From positions 1-64,000 of the forward strand of contig JAIXRN010000003.1 in NCBI GenBank assembly GCA_027485165.1: a stretch of DNA of 64,000 nt. Reading direction: 5' to 3'. This DNA is from Rubrivivax sp. (GTDB lineage Bacteria > Pseudomonadota > Gammaproteobacteria > Burkholderiales > Burkholderiaceae_C). The first letter of the stretch is position 1; every line of letters begins with the position of its first letter. The notes beneath the pieces are model-generated. The model did not search any database. It had not been told where the DNA came from and was given only the letters and a program-made list of their open reading frames with translations. The translations under genes were made by a program, and so were the position numbers. Shown piece after piece: positions 9,542 through 18,625 of the stretch.

Positions 9542-11122
9542 TCAGGCCGCGACGGCTTCGGCCGCCACCGGTGTGCGGATGAGGTGGTCGAAGGCCGACA
9601 GCGCCGCCTTCGAACCTTCGCCCGTGGCGATGATGATCTGCTTGTAGGGCACGGTCGTCACGTCGCCTGCGGCGAAGATGCCGGGCAGGTTGGTTTCGCA
9701 CTTCGCGTCGATGATGATTTCGCCGTACTTCGACAGCTCCACCGTGCCCTTCAGGAAATCGGTGTTGGGCACCAGGCCGATCTGCACGAACACGCCGGCC
9801 AGTTCCACCGTATGTTCCACGCCCGTCGGGCGGTCCTTGAACTTCAGGCCGTTGACCTTTTGGCCGTCGCCGGTGATTTCCGTCGTCTGCGCGCTGGTGT
9901 GGATGCTGACGTTGGGCAGGCTCTTGAGCTTGTTCACCAGCACGGCGTCGGCCTTCAGGCTGTCGGCGAATTCCAGCAGCGTGACATGGCCCACTACGCC
10001 GGCCAGGTCGATGGCAGCTTCGACGCCCGAATTGCCGCCGCCGATGACGGCCACCTTCTTGCCCTTGAACAGCGGGCCGTCGCAGTGCGGGCAATAGGCC
10101 ACGCCCTTCGTGCGGTATTCGGTTTCGCCGGGGACGTTCACGTTCTTCCAGCGTGCGCCGGTGGCCAGGATGACGGTGCGGGCCTTCAGCTCGGCGCCGT
10201 TGTCCAGCTTCACGGTGGCCAGGCCACCGTGGTCGCCGGCCGCTTGTAGCTTGGCCACGCGCTGCCCGTTCATGATGTCCACGCCATAGTGGCGCACTTG
10301 CGCCTCCATCGCGGCGGCGAACTTCGGGCCTTCGGTTTCCATCACCGAGATGTAGTTCTCGATGCCCAGGGTGTCCAGCGTCTGGCCGCCGAAGCGTTCG
10401 GCCACGATGCCGGTGCGAATGCCCTTGCGAGCGGCGTACACGGCCGCCGCGGCGCCGGCGGGGCCGCCGCCGATGATCAACACGTCAAAAGCTTCCTTGG
10501 ACCCCAGCTTGGCCGCGTCCCGCGCGGCCGAGCCGGTGTCCACCTTGGCCAGGATCTCGGCCAGTTCCATGCGGCCCGAGCCGAAGGGCTTGCCGTTCAG
10601 GTAGACGGTGGGCACGGCCATGATCTGGCGCTCTTCCACTTCGGCCTGGAACAGACCGCCGTCGATGGCCACGGCCTTGATGCGCGGGTTCAGTACCGCC
10701 ATCAGGTTCAGGGCTTGCACGACGTCGGGGCAGTTGTGGCAGGTCAGGGACATGTAGGTCTCGAAGACCATGTCCTGGTCCAGCGCCTTCACTTGCTGGA
10801 TGGTGTCGGCGTCCACCTTTGGCGGGTGCCCGCCGGCTTGCAGCAGGGCCAGCACCAGCGAGGTGAATTCATGCCCCATCGGGATGGCGGCAAAACGCAC
10901 GCCCATGCTCGTGCCGGCGCGGGCGATGTTGAACGACGGACGACGCGCATCGCTGCCGTCCAGCCGCAGGGTGATCTTGTCCGACAGGCCCGCCACGTCT
11001 TCCAGCAGCTCGCGCATTTCGGCCGAAGCCGGGCGATCGTCCAGCGACGCCACCAGCTCGATGGGCAGGGTGACGCGCTCAAGGTAGGCCTTGAGCTGGG
11101 CTTTCAGGTTGCTGTCCAACAT
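9542..11122 (-). CDS. ahpF: Alkyl hydroperoxide reductase subunit F
   Basis: NADH-dependent flavoprotein disulfide reductase that recharges AhpC; 526 residues, standard length. The N-terminal tandem thioredoxin-fold region holds the CxxC in TCHNCPDV. Then come the FAD-binding [17 protein letters not shown], the catalytic CxxC in [11 protein letters not shown], the NADH-binding [14 protein letters not shown], and the C-terminal FAD motif [16 protein letters not shown]. It follows ahpC by 31 bases on the same strand, so both are probably transcribed from the ahpC promoter with its OxyR-type site. Confidence 0.97.
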   Translation of the reverse strand: MLDSNLKAQLKAYLERVTLPIELVASLDDRPASAEMRELLEDVAGLSDKITLRLDGSDARRPSFNIARAGTSMGVRFAAIPMGHEFTSLVLALLQAGGHPPKVDADTIQQVKALDQDMVFETYMSLTCHNCPDVVQALNLMAVLNPRIKAVAIDGGLFQAEVEERQIMAVPTVYLNGKPFGSGRMELAEILAKVDTGSAARDAAKLGSKEAFDVLIIGGGPAGAAAAVYAARKGIRTGIVAERFGGQTLDTLGIENYISVMETEGPKFAAAMEAQVRHYGVDIMNGQRVAKLQAAGDHGGLATVKLDNGAELKARTVILATGARWKNVNVPGETEYRTKGVAYCPHCDGPLFKGKKVAVIGGGNSGVEAAIDLAGVVGHVTLLEFADSLKADAVLVNKLKSLPNVSIHTSAQTTEITGDGQKVNGLKFKDRPTGVEHTVELAGVFVQIGLVPNTDFLKGTVELSKYGEIIIDAKCETNLPGIFAAGDVTTVPYKQIIIATGEGSKAALSAFDHLIRTPVAAEAVAA

Positions 11123-11153
11123 GGCGGGGTGTCCTTGCGGTGAGAGGGAAAAG

Positions 11154-11717
11154 TTAGATCTTGCCCACGAGGTCGAGCGACGGGGTCAGCGTGGCGGCGC
11201 CTTCGTTCCACTTGGCCGGGCACACCTGGCCGGGGTTGGCGGCGGTGTACTGGGCGGCCTTCAGCTTGCGCAGGGTTTCCTTCACGTCACGAGCGATCTC
11301 GTTGCTGTGCACTTCGGCGGTCTTGATCACGCCATCGGGGTTGATGACGAAGGTGCCGCGGTAGGCCAGGCCGTCAGCGTCGATGTGCACGTCGAAGCCG
11401 CGCGTCAGGGTGTGGGTGGGGTCGCCCACCAGCGGGAACTTGGCCTTGCCCACGGCCGGGCTGGTTTCGTGCCACACCTTGTGCGAGAAGTGCGTGTCGG
11501 TGGTGACGATGTAGACCTCGGCGCCCAGCTTCTGGAATTCAGCGTAGTTGTCGGCCGCGTCTTCCACTTCGGTGGGGCAGTTGAAGGTGAAGGCGGCGGG
11601 CATGAAGATCAGCACCGACCACTTGCCCTTCAGGCTGGCGTCGGTGACTTCGATGAACTTGCCGTTATGAAAGGCCTGGGCCTTGAAGGGGACGACTTGC
11701 GTGTTGATCAGGGACAT
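11154..11717 (-). CDS. ahpC: Alkyl hydroperoxide reductase subunit C (peroxiredoxin)
   Basis: Typical 2-Cys peroxiredoxin, 187 residues as in E. coli AhpC. The peroxidatic cysteine is in [11 protein letters not shown] and the resolving cysteine in GQVCPAKW near the C-terminus. It reduces hydrogen peroxide and organic peroxides and is recycled by AhpF encoded directly downstream. The upstream region carries a four-tetrad OxyR-like site at 11824-11860, about 107 bases before the start codon, consistent with peroxide induction. Confidence 0.98.
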   Translation of the reverse strand: MSLINTQVVPFKAQAFHNGKFIEVTDASLKGKWSVLIFMPAAFTFNCPTEVEDAADNYAEFQKLGAEVYIVTTDTHFSHKVWHETSPAVGKAKFPLVGDPTHTLTRGFDVHIDADGLAYRGTFVINPDGVIKTAEVHSNEIARDVKETLRKLKAAQYTAANPGQVCPAKWNEGAATLTPSLDLVGKI

Positions 11718-11823
11718 GGTGATTCCTTTGTCGGCAGGGTGGGTGAAATGAAAAGCGGAAAGCTGGCGAACGGCGCAGTTTCAACAACAGCCGGAATTCT
11801 GGTCGCCGCCCGGGATATTGTGG

Positions 11824-11860
11824 ATTGATTGAAACCATGCGGCCCATTGGGCCAGGCTAT
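11824..11860 (-). promoter_or_regulatory. OxyR-type operator upstream of ahpC-ahpF
   Basis: Read in the ahpC direction the site is ATAG-N7-CAAT-N7-ATGG-N7-CAAT. The OxyR pattern is ATAG-N7-CTAT-N7-ATAG-N7-CTAT. Spacing is exact and 13 of 16 bases agree. It lies between ahpC and the divergent acetyltransferase gene, which starts 40 bases from its other end, so it could affect both. Inference from the consensus; no binding data. Confidence 0.7.
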
Positions 11861-11899
11861 CGGGCCTGTGTTCCAGGCTGCGGCCGCTAGCATCCAGCC

Positions 11900-12586
11900 A
11901 TGGCTTCCTACCTGGACACCGACCGCTGGCCGCGCCGTGATGCATTCCGGTATTTCGCTGCTTTCGATCAGCCCTTCTTCAGCCTGTGCACCCGCATGGA
12001 CGTGGCGCCGCTGAAGGCCGCCTTGGCCGACCAGTTCGGGCCTGGCGGCGGCGGCCTGAGCCTGGCCTGCCACCACATCGCCCTGGTGCTGGCCAACCGG
12101 CACGACAGCTTCCGCCTGCGTCTGGAAGGGCAGGGCCAGGCCGCGCGCGTGCGCCGGCATGCGCGGGTCGACGCCAGCACCACCGTGCTGCGCAGCGACG
12201 ACAGCTTCGTTTTTGCCACCCTGCCGTACCAGGCCCGCTTTGCCGACTTCCGCGCCCAGGGCGCGGCGGCGCTGCAGGCCGTGCACGACGGCCCGCCCGG
12301 CTTCCACGCCCCGCCGCCGGCGCCGCCCGGCGACGACGGCACGCTGATGTACTTCACCACCCTGCCCTGGGTGCACTTCAGCAGCTTTGCCCATGCCCGG
12401 CCGGGCGCAGGTGTGGCCGACAGCACGCCGCGCGTGGCCTTCGGCGGTATCCAGGCCGAAGGCGCGCAGCAGTGGTTGCCAGTGGCGCTGGACGTGCACC
12501 ACGCGCTGATGGACGGCGTGCACGCCGGTCGCTGGCTGCAGGCGCTGGCAGCCGCCTTCGCTGCGCCTCAGGGCTGGCTGGACTGA
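11900..12586 (+). CDS. Chloramphenicol acetyltransferase-like (CatA family) protein
   Basis: Acetyl-CoA-dependent O-acetyltransferase fold, 228 residues, close to the 215-220 of classical CatA. The catalytic signature is present near the C-terminus: VHHALMDGVHAGRWLQ, matching the HHxxxDGxH pattern with the catalytic histidine. Also seen are the N-terminal FDQPFFSLCTRMDV and LPWVHFSSFAH. The middle contains a Pro/Gly-rich loop (HAPPPAPPGDDG) unlike the resistance enzymes. Chromosomal CatA-like proteins need not confer resistance; the substrate is unknown. The 3' end overlaps the convergent diguanylate cyclase gene by 19 bases. Confidence 0.82.
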   Translation: MASYLDTDRWPRRDAFRYFAAFDQPFFSLCTRMDVAPLKAALADQFGPGGGGLSLACHHIALVLANRHDSFRLRLEGQGQAARVRRHARVDASTTVLRSDDSFVFATLPYQARFADFRAQGAAALQAVHDGPPGFHAPPPAPPGDDGTLMYFTTLPWVHFSSFAHARPGAGVADSTPRVAFGGIQAEGAQQWLPVALDVHHALMDGVHAGRWLQALAAAFAAPQGWLD

Positions 12587-14691
12587 ATCGGCTGCCGCGG
12601 CGCCGCCGCATCTTCCTGCCGCCCCAGCACCAGGCGTAGCGCAGCCGGGCCGGGCGCCGGGTTGCCGTGCACGCGGCCACGGCCGGCGGCCTTCGCGTCG
12701 TAGCAGGCGCGGTCGGCGGCTGCCACCCAGGCCGCAGCGTCGGCGGTGTGTTCGTCCAGCAGGGCCACCCCGGCGCTGGCGTCCACGTCCAGCAACTGCC
12801 CCTCCCAAGGCAGGTGCACGCTGGCGATGGCCGCGCGCAGGTCTTCGGCCACGCGCGTGGCGGCGTCGGCACTGCAGCGTTCCAGCACCACGGCGAATTC
12901 GTCACCACCCAGGCGCACCAGCAGGTCGCCGGGCCGCACGCGCAGCGCCGCCACGGCCGCCACCGCCCGCAGCATGGCGTCGCCGGCGGCGTGGCCGTGC
13001 ACATCGTTGATGGGCTTGAAGCGGTCCAGGTCCAGCAGCACCAGCGCGGCGGGCAGGCTGCGCGGGCGGGCCGCGAACAGACGCGCCACGCGCTGGTCGA
13101 AGGCCGCGCGGTTGGCCAGGCCCGTGAGCGGGTCGTGCGTGGCGGCCCATTCCAGCGCCTGGCGCGTGCTGATTTCCTGCGTGATGTCGTTGGCCGTCCA
13201 GATCGTGCCGGCTTGCGGTTCGGCGCTGTCCACCGGCTGGGCGCGCAGCCGGGCCCAGACGCGCGTGCCGTCGGCCCGCAGCAGCTGCCATTCGCCGCTG
13301 TACACCTGGCCGCTGTCGAAGGCCTGGGCCACGTCGCTGCCCAGGCGCAGGTAGTCTTCGTTGGAAACGAAGATCAGCTGCGCCGGCTGGCCCAGCAGTT
13401 CGGTCTCGTCGCGGCCCAGCAGCTGGCAGAACTGGCGGCTGACGAGTTCGAAGCGCCGGTCGCGCGTGAAGGCGATACCCACCGGCGCCGCGCCCATCAC
13501 CGACTGCAGGCGCTGGATGACGCGATGGTTGAAGGTCTCCAGCTGCGCTCGTTCGGCAGCCACGTGCCGCAGCACGCGTTCCAGGCGGCCGATTTCGCCG
13601 CCGGCACGCGGCCAGCCGGCCTGCGGGTCCAGGCTGCCGTCGAACAGGTGTTCGGCGCGGCGTTCCAGGCGCGACAGCGGGCGCAACAGCAGGGCCAGCC
13701 AGGCCAGCATGCCGCAGGCCAGGGCGACGGTCAGGCCTGCCGCCCAGGCCAGGGCTTCGCTGCGCGCGCGCGCCAGCGGCGCCAGCACCAGGCTGCGGGG
13801 CGTGCTGCGCCACACCAGCCAGTCCGGCCCGGCCACGCCGGCCACGGTCACCACCTGCTCGCCGTCGCTCACGTCCAGGCCCGTGGGTTCGACGGGGGCG
13901 CCGGCCTGGCGCCAGCGTTCCACTGACGCGGCGAGGCTGGGTTCGGCGCTGATGGGCGCGCCGACCAGTTCTGCGTCCGGGTGCGCCAGCATGCGGCCTT
14001 GTGCGTCGGTCAGCAGCACCAGCGGGCCGCCGGCCCCGCCGTGGGGGTCGCGGGTGTCGGGTTCGTCGGCCAGCCCAGCCAGCAGGTTGCGCGTGCGCAG
14101 GCGCAGGCCGCCCATCACGTAGCCCCCGTCCTGCGGCAGCGGCTGCGTGACCAGCACCACCACTTCGGTGCTGACGCGCGACACCACCGGTTCAGACACC
14201 AGCGGGCGGCGTTCGCGGCGCGCACGCTGGAAGTACGGGCGGTCGGCAATGTCGATGTCGGTGCTGCGCACGCCGTTGCGGTCGTAGGTGACGATGCCGC
14301 GCCCGGCGGCCGTGACCAGGGTGATGCTGTCGAACTGCGTCAGCAGCACCGGCATGTCCTGCAGCCTGCGCCGCAGGCCGTCGGCGTCGCCCAGCTTTTC
14401 GGGCGTGAGCTGCTGTGCCAGCACCGCCAGGGCCTGCTGCTGCTGCACCACCTGGCGGCTGAGCACGCGCGCCACGCGCGACGCTTCCAGCAGTTCCTGC
14501 GCGCTGCGTTCGACCAGGGTGTCGGACTGCGCGCGCTGCACCAGCACCGCCGTGCTCGCGCCGATGCCCAGCGCCAGCGCCAGCACGGCTGCCACGCCCA
14601 GTCTGAACTTCAGCGAGCCCAGGGCCCGCCACAGGCGGGCTGCCTTCACCGCCTGGCCTTCATGGGCGGGCGCAGCTCGGCTGGGGTTCAC
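12568..14691 (-). CDS. Membrane diguanylate cyclase (Cache-like, HAMP, PAS, GGDEF)
   Basis: Makes c-di-GMP from GTP; 707 residues, inner membrane. Helix 1 at about 31-51, an extracytoplasmic sensor of Cache type at 55-310 (includes YDRNGVRSTDIDIADRPYF), helix 2 at about 312-336, HAMP-like linker, PAS at about 395-505, GGDEF domain at about 510-670. The active site is canonical (LGGDEFA, motif at 595-599), and the inhibitory I-site RPGD at 586-589 has the correct five-residue spacing. The Cache domain suggests sensing of a small periplasmic ligand. No operon partner; the 3' end overlaps the acetyltransferase gene. Confidence 0.93.
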   Translation of the reverse strand: MNPSRAAPAHEGQAVKAARLWRALGSLKFRLGVAAVLALALGIGASTAVLVQRAQSDTLVERSAQELLEASRVARVLSRQVVQQQQALAVLAQQLTPEKLGDADGLRRRLQDMPVLLTQFDSITLVTAAGRGIVTYDRNGVRSTDIDIADRPYFQRARRERRPLVSEPVVSRVSTEVVVLVTQPLPQDGGYVMGGLRLRTRNLLAGLADEPDTRDPHGGAGGPLVLLTDAQGRMLAHPDAELVGAPISAEPSLAASVERWRQAGAPVEPTGLDVSDGEQVVTVAGVAGPDWLVWRSTPRSLVLAPLARARSEALAWAAGLTVALACGMLAWLALLLRPLSRLERRAEHLFDGSLDPQAGWPRAGGEIGRLERVLRHVAAERAQLETFNHRVIQRLQSVMGAAPVGIAFTRDRRFELVSRQFCQLLGRDETELLGQPAQLIFVSNEDYLRLGSDVAQAFDSGQVYSGEWQLLRADGTRVWARLRAQPVDSAEPQAGTIWTANDITQEISTRQALEWAATHDPLTGLANRAAFDQRVARLFAARPRSLPAALVLLDLDRFKPINDVHGHAAGDAMLRAVAAVAALRVRPGDLLVRLGGDEFAVVLERCSADAATRVAEDLRAAIASVHLPWEGQLLDVDASAGVALLDEHTADAAAWVAAADRACYDAKAAGRGRVHGNPAPGPAALRLVLGRQEDAAAPRQPIQSSQP

Positions 14692-14795
14692 CCGCGGCCG
14701 ACACGGCCGCCGTGCCGGCCGCGGTGGGTGCGGGCACGGGCTCCGGCAGGGAACGCGGGTTTGCGGCAGGTCGCATCAGCGGTTTATCGGCGCGT

Positions 14796-15773
14796 TCAGC
14801 GCGGCCTGGAGGGCCCGCGCGCACCGCGGTGGGCCGCAGGCGGTCCGCCGCGGGCGGGGCGGTCGCCGCCTTCGCTGCTGCGGTGGGGGCCTGGGCGGCG
14901 GTTGTCGTCGCGCCGCGGCGGGCGGTCTTCGGTCCAGGCGGGGCGTTCGGCGGCTTCCTGCCGGGCCTGCGCCAGCAGGGCGTCCAGCCGGGTGTCGTCC
15001 AGGCCTTTCAGGGCGCAGAAGTTGGCTCGCGTCAGCGTGCTGGTTTCGAAGGCGCGCAGCAGCAGCGCGCGTTCGCGCCGGCCTTGCTGGTCGGCCTGCT
15101 GCTGCTGACGCTGGGCGGCTTGTGCGGCCTGCGCTTCGCGTTCGGCGGCACGCTGGGCGTCGCGTTGGGCGGCACGCTCGGCCGCGCGGCGTTCTTCGAC
15201 GATGGCGCGGCGGCGCGCCAGTTCAGTCGTGGCGGCGTCGCGGTGTTCGGCCGCCAGTTCGCCGGCGGGCTGGCCGTCCAGGTCGAAGCGCTGGGTCTGG
15301 CGCGTCAGCGCCAGCAGGTAGGGCGTGCCAGTGGTGTAGCGGTGCAGGAAGGCGCTGAGCGACTTGCGCGTGAAAACCCCCGGCGCCCGGGCCTGGATGT
15401 CGGCCTGGATGCGCAGCTTCAGCGGCAGCGGCTGCTGCAGCGCGAACAGGGCCGGGAACAGGGCGGCCAGACGGGCCGAGCACTGCGCGGGCGACAGGTC
15501 AGCCACGGCGGCGGTGGCTGCGGCATCGACCCCGACCCCGACACCGACTCCGGTACCGGCGCCCACATCGGTCTGGGCCGTTGGTGGGGCCTGCTCACCC
15601 GCGTCGGCGCCCGGGTCTGCGGGCGCGTCGGCAGCGGCCGCGCCCGTTTCGGTCTCCGGAACTACCGAAACTGCGGGCACTGGCGTCTCAGGCGTTCCAG
15701 GCGTTCCAGGCGTTTCAGGCATCTTCGGCATTAGCGCGGGGGTCTCGGTCGGGTCGATGTCGGATTGCTGCAT
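14796..15773 (-). CDS. ProQ/FinO-domain RNA-binding protein with low-complexity arms
   Basis: RNA chaperone-like protein of 325 residues, longer than E. coli ProQ (232). Residues 1-90 are low complexity: PETPGTPGTPETP, then acidic/Ala, then GVGVGVGVD. The ProQ/FinO domain is about 92-185, with PLKLRIQADIQARAPGVFTRKSLSAFLHRYTTGTPYLLAL and RFDLDG. Residues 183-235 are a charged Arg/Gln/Ala coiled coil. At 236-272 is a small helical region (LTRANFCALKGLDDTRLDALL), and 280-325 is a basic Arg/Pro/Gly tail. The N-terminal arm is encoded by 9-base and 6-base tandem repeats and could vary in length. Expected to bind structured sRNAs and mRNA 3' ends. Confidence 0.88.
   Translation of the reverse strand: MQQSDIDPTETPALMPKMPETPGTPGTPETPVPAVSVVPETETGAAAADAPADPGADAGEQAPPTAQTDVGAGTGVGVGVGVDAAATAAVADLSPAQCSARLAALFPALFALQQPLPLKLRIQADIQARAPGVFTRKSLSAFLHRYTTGTPYLLALTRQTQRFDLDGQPAGELAAEHRDAATTELARRRAIVEERRAAERAAQRDAQRAAEREAQAAQAAQRQQQQADQQGRRERALLLRAFETSTLTRANFCALKGLDDTRLDALLAQARQEAAERPAWTEDRPPRRDDNRRPGPHRSSEGGDRPARGGPPAAHRGARGPSRPR
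15682..15717 (+). repeat. 9-base tandem repeat in the ProQ-family gene
   Basis: Four head-to-tail copies of a GGCGTTCCA-like unit (the first ends TCTCA, the fourth TTTCA). On the coding (minus) strand they give the TPGTPGTPETP stretch. A second 6-base array (CCGACC-like) near 15530-15560 encodes the GVGVGV stretch. Both keep the frame if copies are gained or lost. Confidence 0.8.
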
Positions 15774-15821
15774 GTAGGGCCACTGGCGCCGCGGGGGCTG
15801 GATTGTCGCCTTTCGGCGCCG

Positions 15822-16265
15822 ATGCAGAATGCGCCGCCCATGCCGACCCGTCGATCACCCTCCCGCCCGCCGCCGGGGCAGCCAGCGCCTGCCGCGCCGG
15901 GCCAACCCGCCCGCCGCCCCGGCGACGGCCCCGAGCGCTGGGTCGCCGATGCCGGCGACGCCGCCCAGGCGGTGCTGATGATCCCGGCTGACGCGCGCCG
16001 CCAGCGCCGTTTCGAGGTCAGCTGCGCCATGACGGTGGCGCTGCGCGAGGCCCAGCCCGGCGCCTGGCACGAACTGACCGTTCTCGCCGGCGGCACCCAG
16101 CAATGGCAGCGCCGCGAACCCACGCGCAACCCCGGGGCTTGGGACGGGCTGGACTACCGTTTCAGCTGCAGCGTGCCGGTAGGGCAGGCGCTGCGCATCG
16201 TCGCCAGCGTCAGCACCCAGGGCAGCCGGCGGCGCAGCCTGCGGGTCGAAGCCGACGAGATCTGA
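15822..16265 (+). CDS. Hypothetical protein
   Basis: 147 residues, divergent from the ProQ-family gene. The N-terminus is Pro/Arg-rich and probably disordered. From about residue 38 there is a folded-looking part (WVADAGDAAQAVLMIPADARRQRRFEVSCAMTVAL) and a beta-rich end (GLDYRFSCSVPVGQALRIVASVSTQGSRRRSLRVEADEI). No signal peptide or known motif. Codon use is like its neighbours. ATG at 15840 is an alternative start. I do not recognise the family. Confidence 0.6.
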   Translation: MQNAPPMPTRRSPSRPPPGQPAPAAPGQPARRPGDGPERWVADAGDAAQAVLMIPADARRQRRFEVSCAMTVALREAQPGAWHELTVLAGGTQQWQRREPTRNPGAWDGLDYRFSCSVPVGQALRIVASVSTQGSRRRSLRVEADEI

Positions 16266-16331
16266 CGTCCGCGCCCGCGATGGGCGCCCCCGCAAGCCGG
16301 CGCCGCGCCGTTCAGGCGCCCTTCATTCGCA

Positions 16332-18206
16332 CTACTGCCGCACCCAGTCGCGCACCACGCCAGACAGCACGTCCAGCGGCACCGAGCCCGTCTTCAGCAC
16401 CACGTCGTGGAAGGCTGGCAGGCTGAACTTCGGCCCCAGCGCGGCCTGCGCTTCGCTGCGCAGCGCCAGGATGTGCAGCATGCCCACCATGTAGGCGCAG
16501 GCCTGGCCGGGGTTGACGACGTAACGCTCGACTTCGGACACCGAAATGCCGTAGTCGATGGCCTGCTGGCGCGTCCAGCGCTTGGCGTGCAGGCCGGTGT
16601 CGACCACCAGCCGGCGGGCGCGGAACAGCTGCGCGTCCAGCGCGCCCAGCAGCGACGTGGCGTCGCCTTCGTACCAGCCCTGTTCGATGGCCAGGCGTTC
16701 GGCGTACAGCGCCCAGCCCTCGGCATGCGCACTGCCGCCGCCGAACACACGCATCTGGCGCCAGCGCGGCAGGCCCTGCTGTTCCTGCTGCAGCGCCAGC
16801 TGGAAGTGGTGGCCCGGCACGGCTTCGTGCACGGCCAGGCTCTTCATGCCCATGACGTTGAAGCTGGGCCCGGGCAGCGGTGCCCAGAAGATGCCCGGCC
16901 GCGTGCCGTCGGGCGTGGGCGTGGTGTAGTAAGCGCTGGCGGTGCGCTCGGTCAGCGCCGGCACGCGCTGCACTGCCACCGGCGCGCGCGGGGTGATGTT
17001 GAACAGCGGCGCCGCGCGCTGCTGCGCTTCTCGAATGTAGTCGCCATAGCGGGCCAACAGCATCGGCCGCGGGTCGGGCGTGGCCGGCGGCTGCAGTTCG
17101 GTGCGCAGCGCGGCCATGCGTTCACGCACCGTGCCCTGGCTGCGGCCCATGCCCTTCAGCACCTGGTCCATCTCGGCTTCGATGCGGGCCACTTCGCGCA
17201 GGCCGATGGCGTGGATCTGCTCGGCCGTCATCGACGTGGTGGTGTTGGCCGCCAGCGCCTGGGCGTAGGCCTGCTCGCCGCCGGGCAGGCGCCACAGGCC
17301 AGCGTCGTCGGTGGTGCGCGGGTGCAGTTCGTTGAGCAGCGCCAGCGCGCGCTGGAAGGCCGGGCGCACGCCATCGGCCACCAGGGTTTGCGCTTGCTGC
17401 AGGGCCTGGCTGCGGTCCTGCACCGACAGGCTGGCGATCTTTTCGGTGCGGCTGGCCAGGGCCGTGACGAACAGGTTGTCTGAAGGCGCGGGCTTCAGCA
17501 GCTCTTCAATCTGCGCGCGACCGCGCTCCAGGATGAAGCGCGGCGGCAGCACGCCGCGCGCGGCCTGGGCGCGCGTGCGGGCGATGGCCTCGTCGACGCG
17601 CGCGGGCAGCTGCGACAGGCGCGACAGGTAGGTCTGCACGTCGCCAGGCCGGCGCAGCGGGTGGCTTTGCGTCAGCAGGCCGACGCTGCGCACCTGCACG
17701 CCGCCCAGCTGATTGAAGAGGAAACCCAGGGTTTCGCCGTCTGAAGCCAGCGTGCGCTGCAGGCCCCACTGCAGCGTCAGCGCCGCTTGGCGCTGCTCGG
17801 GCGAGAGCGACCCCGCCAGGTAGCGGTCGACGGTGGCCAGGCCTTCGCGCGCCAGCGCGCGCTCACGCGTGCGGCGCTCGTCGGTCAGCGGGCTCAGCTG
17901 GCCGTCCAGCGCGTCCTGCTCGGCGCCCTGGAAGTACTGCGTGAAAGTGCTGCGTTCTGGCGACAGCCGCACCCAGTCGGCCGCAAAGCGTTCGCCCCAG
18001 GCGTCGAAGTTTTCGGCGGGCAGTGGCGCCACCGTGCTGCAGGCGCTGGCGGCCAGCAAGGCGGCGCCGGCCAGCAGGGTGCGCAGCGGGCGCACCGCCA
18101 GGCGGGGGGCCAGGCCCAGCAGGGTGCCAATTGAGGCGGGCAGGCGCAGCAAGCCTGAAGTGGCGGGCCGGCGAATGTCGCCAGCGGGTGCAGGGATGGA
18201 AGGCAT
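16332..18206 (-). CDS. DUF885 metallopeptidase-like lipoprotein
   Basis: Envelope protein of 624 residues, normal size for the DUF885 family. The N-terminus has a hydrophobic run ending LLAASACSTV, which fits a lipobox (cleavage before Cys), so it is probably a lipoprotein. The zinc-site motif HEAVPGHHFQLA is present in the second half, followed by GSAHAEGWALYAERLAIEQGWY, the second family block, and a C-terminal NPGQACAYMVGMLHILALRSEAQ. The family is related to M32-like peptidases, but its substrates are not established. It diverges from the YbjQ gene, with 59 bases between starts. Confidence 0.88.
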   Translation of the reverse strand: MPSIPAPAGDIRRPATSGLLRLPASIGTLLGLAPRLAVRPLRTLLAGAALLAASACSTVAPLPAENFDAWGERFAADWVRLSPERSTFTQYFQGAEQDALDGQLSPLTDERRTRERALAREGLATVDRYLAGSLSPEQRQAALTLQWGLQRTLASDGETLGFLFNQLGGVQVRSVGLLTQSHPLRRPGDVQTYLSRLSQLPARVDEAIARTRAQAARGVLPPRFILERGRAQIEELLKPAPSDNLFVTALASRTEKIASLSVQDRSQALQQAQTLVADGVRPAFQRALALLNELHPRTTDDAGLWRLPGGEQAYAQALAANTTTSMTAEQIHAIGLREVARIEAEMDQVLKGMGRSQGTVRERMAALRTELQPPATPDPRPMLLARYGDYIREAQQRAAPLFNITPRAPVAVQRVPALTERTASAYYTTPTPDGTRPGIFWAPLPGPSFNVMGMKSLAVHEAVPGHHFQLALQQEQQGLPRWRQMRVFGGGSAHAEGWALYAERLAIEQGWYEGDATSLLGALDAQLFRARRLVVDTGLHAKRWTRQQAIDYGISVSEVERYVVNPGQACAYMVGMLHILALRSEAQAALGPKFSLPAFHDVVLKTGSVPLDVLSGVVRDWVRQ

Positions 18207-18265
18207 GGACGAAGTCTAGGCCCGCTATCGTGGCGCCCTGTTCAACGCTGCCAGGGGTGCGTGTC

Positions 18266-18625
18266 ATGGGCTGGTTTTCGAAATCCGACGACGGCTTCTT
18301 CCTGTCCACCGTGGTGCCGGCACCGCATGTGGGCGGGGTCGAGATCGAGAAGTTCCTGGGCCTGGTGAATGGCGAAGCCATCATCGGCGCCAACATCTTC
18401 CGCGACCTGTTCTCGTCGGTGCGCGACGTGGTGGGCGGCCGCGCCGGCGGCTACGAACGCGCCCTGGCCGGCGCGCGCCAGGCGGCGCTGGAAGAGCTGG
18501 TGACGTCGGCGAAAGAGCTGGGCGCCAACGGCGTGGTGGGCATCGACTTCGACTACGAAGTGCTGGGCGAAACCAACGGCATGATGCTGGTGGCCGTCAG
18601 CGGCACGGCCGTCAAGCTGGCTTAG
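18266..18625 (+). CDS. YbjQ / UPF0145 family protein
   Basis: 119-residue soluble protein with the family pattern: a beta strand with VGGVEIEKFLGLVNGEAIIGANIFRD, then GRAGGYERALAGARQAALEELVTSAKELGANGVVGIDFDYEVLG. These form pentameric rings in solved homologues and have been linked to heavy metals by name only; function is unknown. The ATG at 18266 has AGGGG upstream; an in-frame GTG 9 bases earlier is less likely. Its stop overlaps the convergent oxidoreductase gene by 14 bases. Confidence 0.85.
   Translation: MGWFSKSDDGFFLSTVVPAPHVGGVEIEKFLGLVNGEAIIGANIFRDLFSSVRDVVGGRAGGYERALAGARQAALEELVTSAKELGANGVVGIDFDYEVLGETNGMMLVAVSGTAVKLA

Noticed and set aside
11900..12586. Acquired antibiotic resistance gene
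   Set aside because: It has the CatA active site, but GC content and codon use match the chromosome and there are no mobile-element marks, so a housekeeping acetyltransferase is more likely.
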